64,000 nucleotides of DNA. Origin: Sinorhizobium terangae (GTDB taxonomy: Bacteria; Pseudomonadota; Alphaproteobacteria; Rhizobiales; Rhizobiaceae). Position numbers and translations under genes: made by a program. The DNA lies in assembly GCF_029714365.1 (NCBI RefSeq), contig NZ_CP121659.1, forward strand, positions 2,418,001 through 2,482,000. The letters are read 5' to 3'. This document shows, one piece after another, positions 63,874 through 64,000 of this stretch. A model generated the notes under the pieces. The model did no database searches and had not been told where the DNA came from. It saw only the letters and a program-made list of their open reading frames with translations. Every line of letters begins with the position of its first letter. The first letter of the stretch is position 1.

Positions 63874-64000
63874 ATGAGTGTTATGAAAAGCGCGACAGAT
63901 GCGGCCGACGAGAAGGCAATCGTCGCGGCCGCGGAAGCCGCACTGGGTGAGATCGCGCTCATACGCGCCGAAGTCGGCAAGGTGATCTTCGGCCAGGAAA
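63874..64000 (+). CDS. MoxR-family ATPase (5' end only)
   Basis: The first 42 codons of a gene running off the window end. After a polar, Ala-rich start, the segment IRAEVGKVIFGQE matches the N-terminus of MoxR AAA+ ATPases, just before the Walker A motif, which lies outside. MoxR proteins act as chaperones, often with VWA-domain partners whose genes follow. Start ATG 63874 has a GGGAGAA ribosome-binding site. Not checkable further here. Confidence 0.85.
   Translation, partial: MSVMKSATDAADEKAIVAAAEAALGEIALIRAEVGKVIFGQE

Overview
The window is about 64 kb of high-GC chromosome from an alphaproteobacterium of the Rhizobiaceae, most likely Sinorhizobium/Ensifer. This rests on gene content and order (yqeY, dnaG and rpoD close together with kbl-tdh; lgt beside a MidA-like gene and pgeF; prs, rplY, pth and ychF in one neighbourhood), on RIME-like and A/B palindromic intergenic repeats of the rhizobial kind, and on protein families such as BA14K, DUF1236 and class GN sortase. 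The species is inferred from recall; no database was searched. I found no tRNA, rRNA, CRISPR array, insertion sequence or prophage gene.

Layout. 1-3.7 kb: small conserved proteins (SnoaL-like, YjbQ, DUF1428, a transglycosylase lipoprotein, DUF2066, GYD). 3.7-15.2 kb: information-processing core (rpoD, recQ, dnaG, yqeY-like, carA) with the threonine-degrading kbl-tdh pair inside it. 15.2-18.8 kb: an accessory cassette (LysR, SDR, imine-reductase-like enzyme, GST) with a degenerate direct repeat on either side of the GST gene. 18.9-26.4 kb: aatA, then a Gram-negative sortase with its VIT/VWA substrate, a PQQ-type sugar dehydrogenase, DUF3052 and an EamA transporter. 26.4-32.5 kb: an unexplained AT-richer gap, cspA, envelope proteins (BA14K, SH3-DUF1236), an MBL hydrolase, and ilvE divergent from a MarR gene over a perfect palindrome. 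32.7-37.1 kb: an OmpR/EnvZ-type two-component pair, then a ybjN-proC-CsaA-like-phosphatase run on the minus strand. 37.6-44.5 kb: a UbiK-like gene, lgt, a MidA-like gene, pgeF, an M24-fold protein without metal ligands, a lipoprotein and prs. 44.6-52 kb: an accessory block (aldo/keto reductase with LysR, an orphan protein, DUF779 with an aldehyde dehydrogenase under an AcoR-like regulator, a BenE transporter). 52.2-58.9 kb: rplY, a HAMP-PAS-GGDEF-EAL protein with an orphan periplasmic binding protein, pth, clpS, ychF. 58.9-64 kb: two MaoC genes, apt, DUF1059, a tightly overlapped DUF1285-NUDIX-CCA operon, and the 5' end of a MoxR ATPase gene.

The most interesting candidates are: (i) the GN sortase pair with an LPQTA sorting signal; (ii) the c-di-GMP sensor paired with an orphan binding protein; (iii) a family of about 100-bp mosaic palindromic elements (module A, TTGAATTG linker, module B) in at least ten intergenic spaces; (iv) perfect palindromes that look like the operators of the MarR and second LysR regulators; (v) an AcoR-type regulator without its sigma-54 AAA+ domain. 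Most other content is ordinary chromosomal housekeeping.
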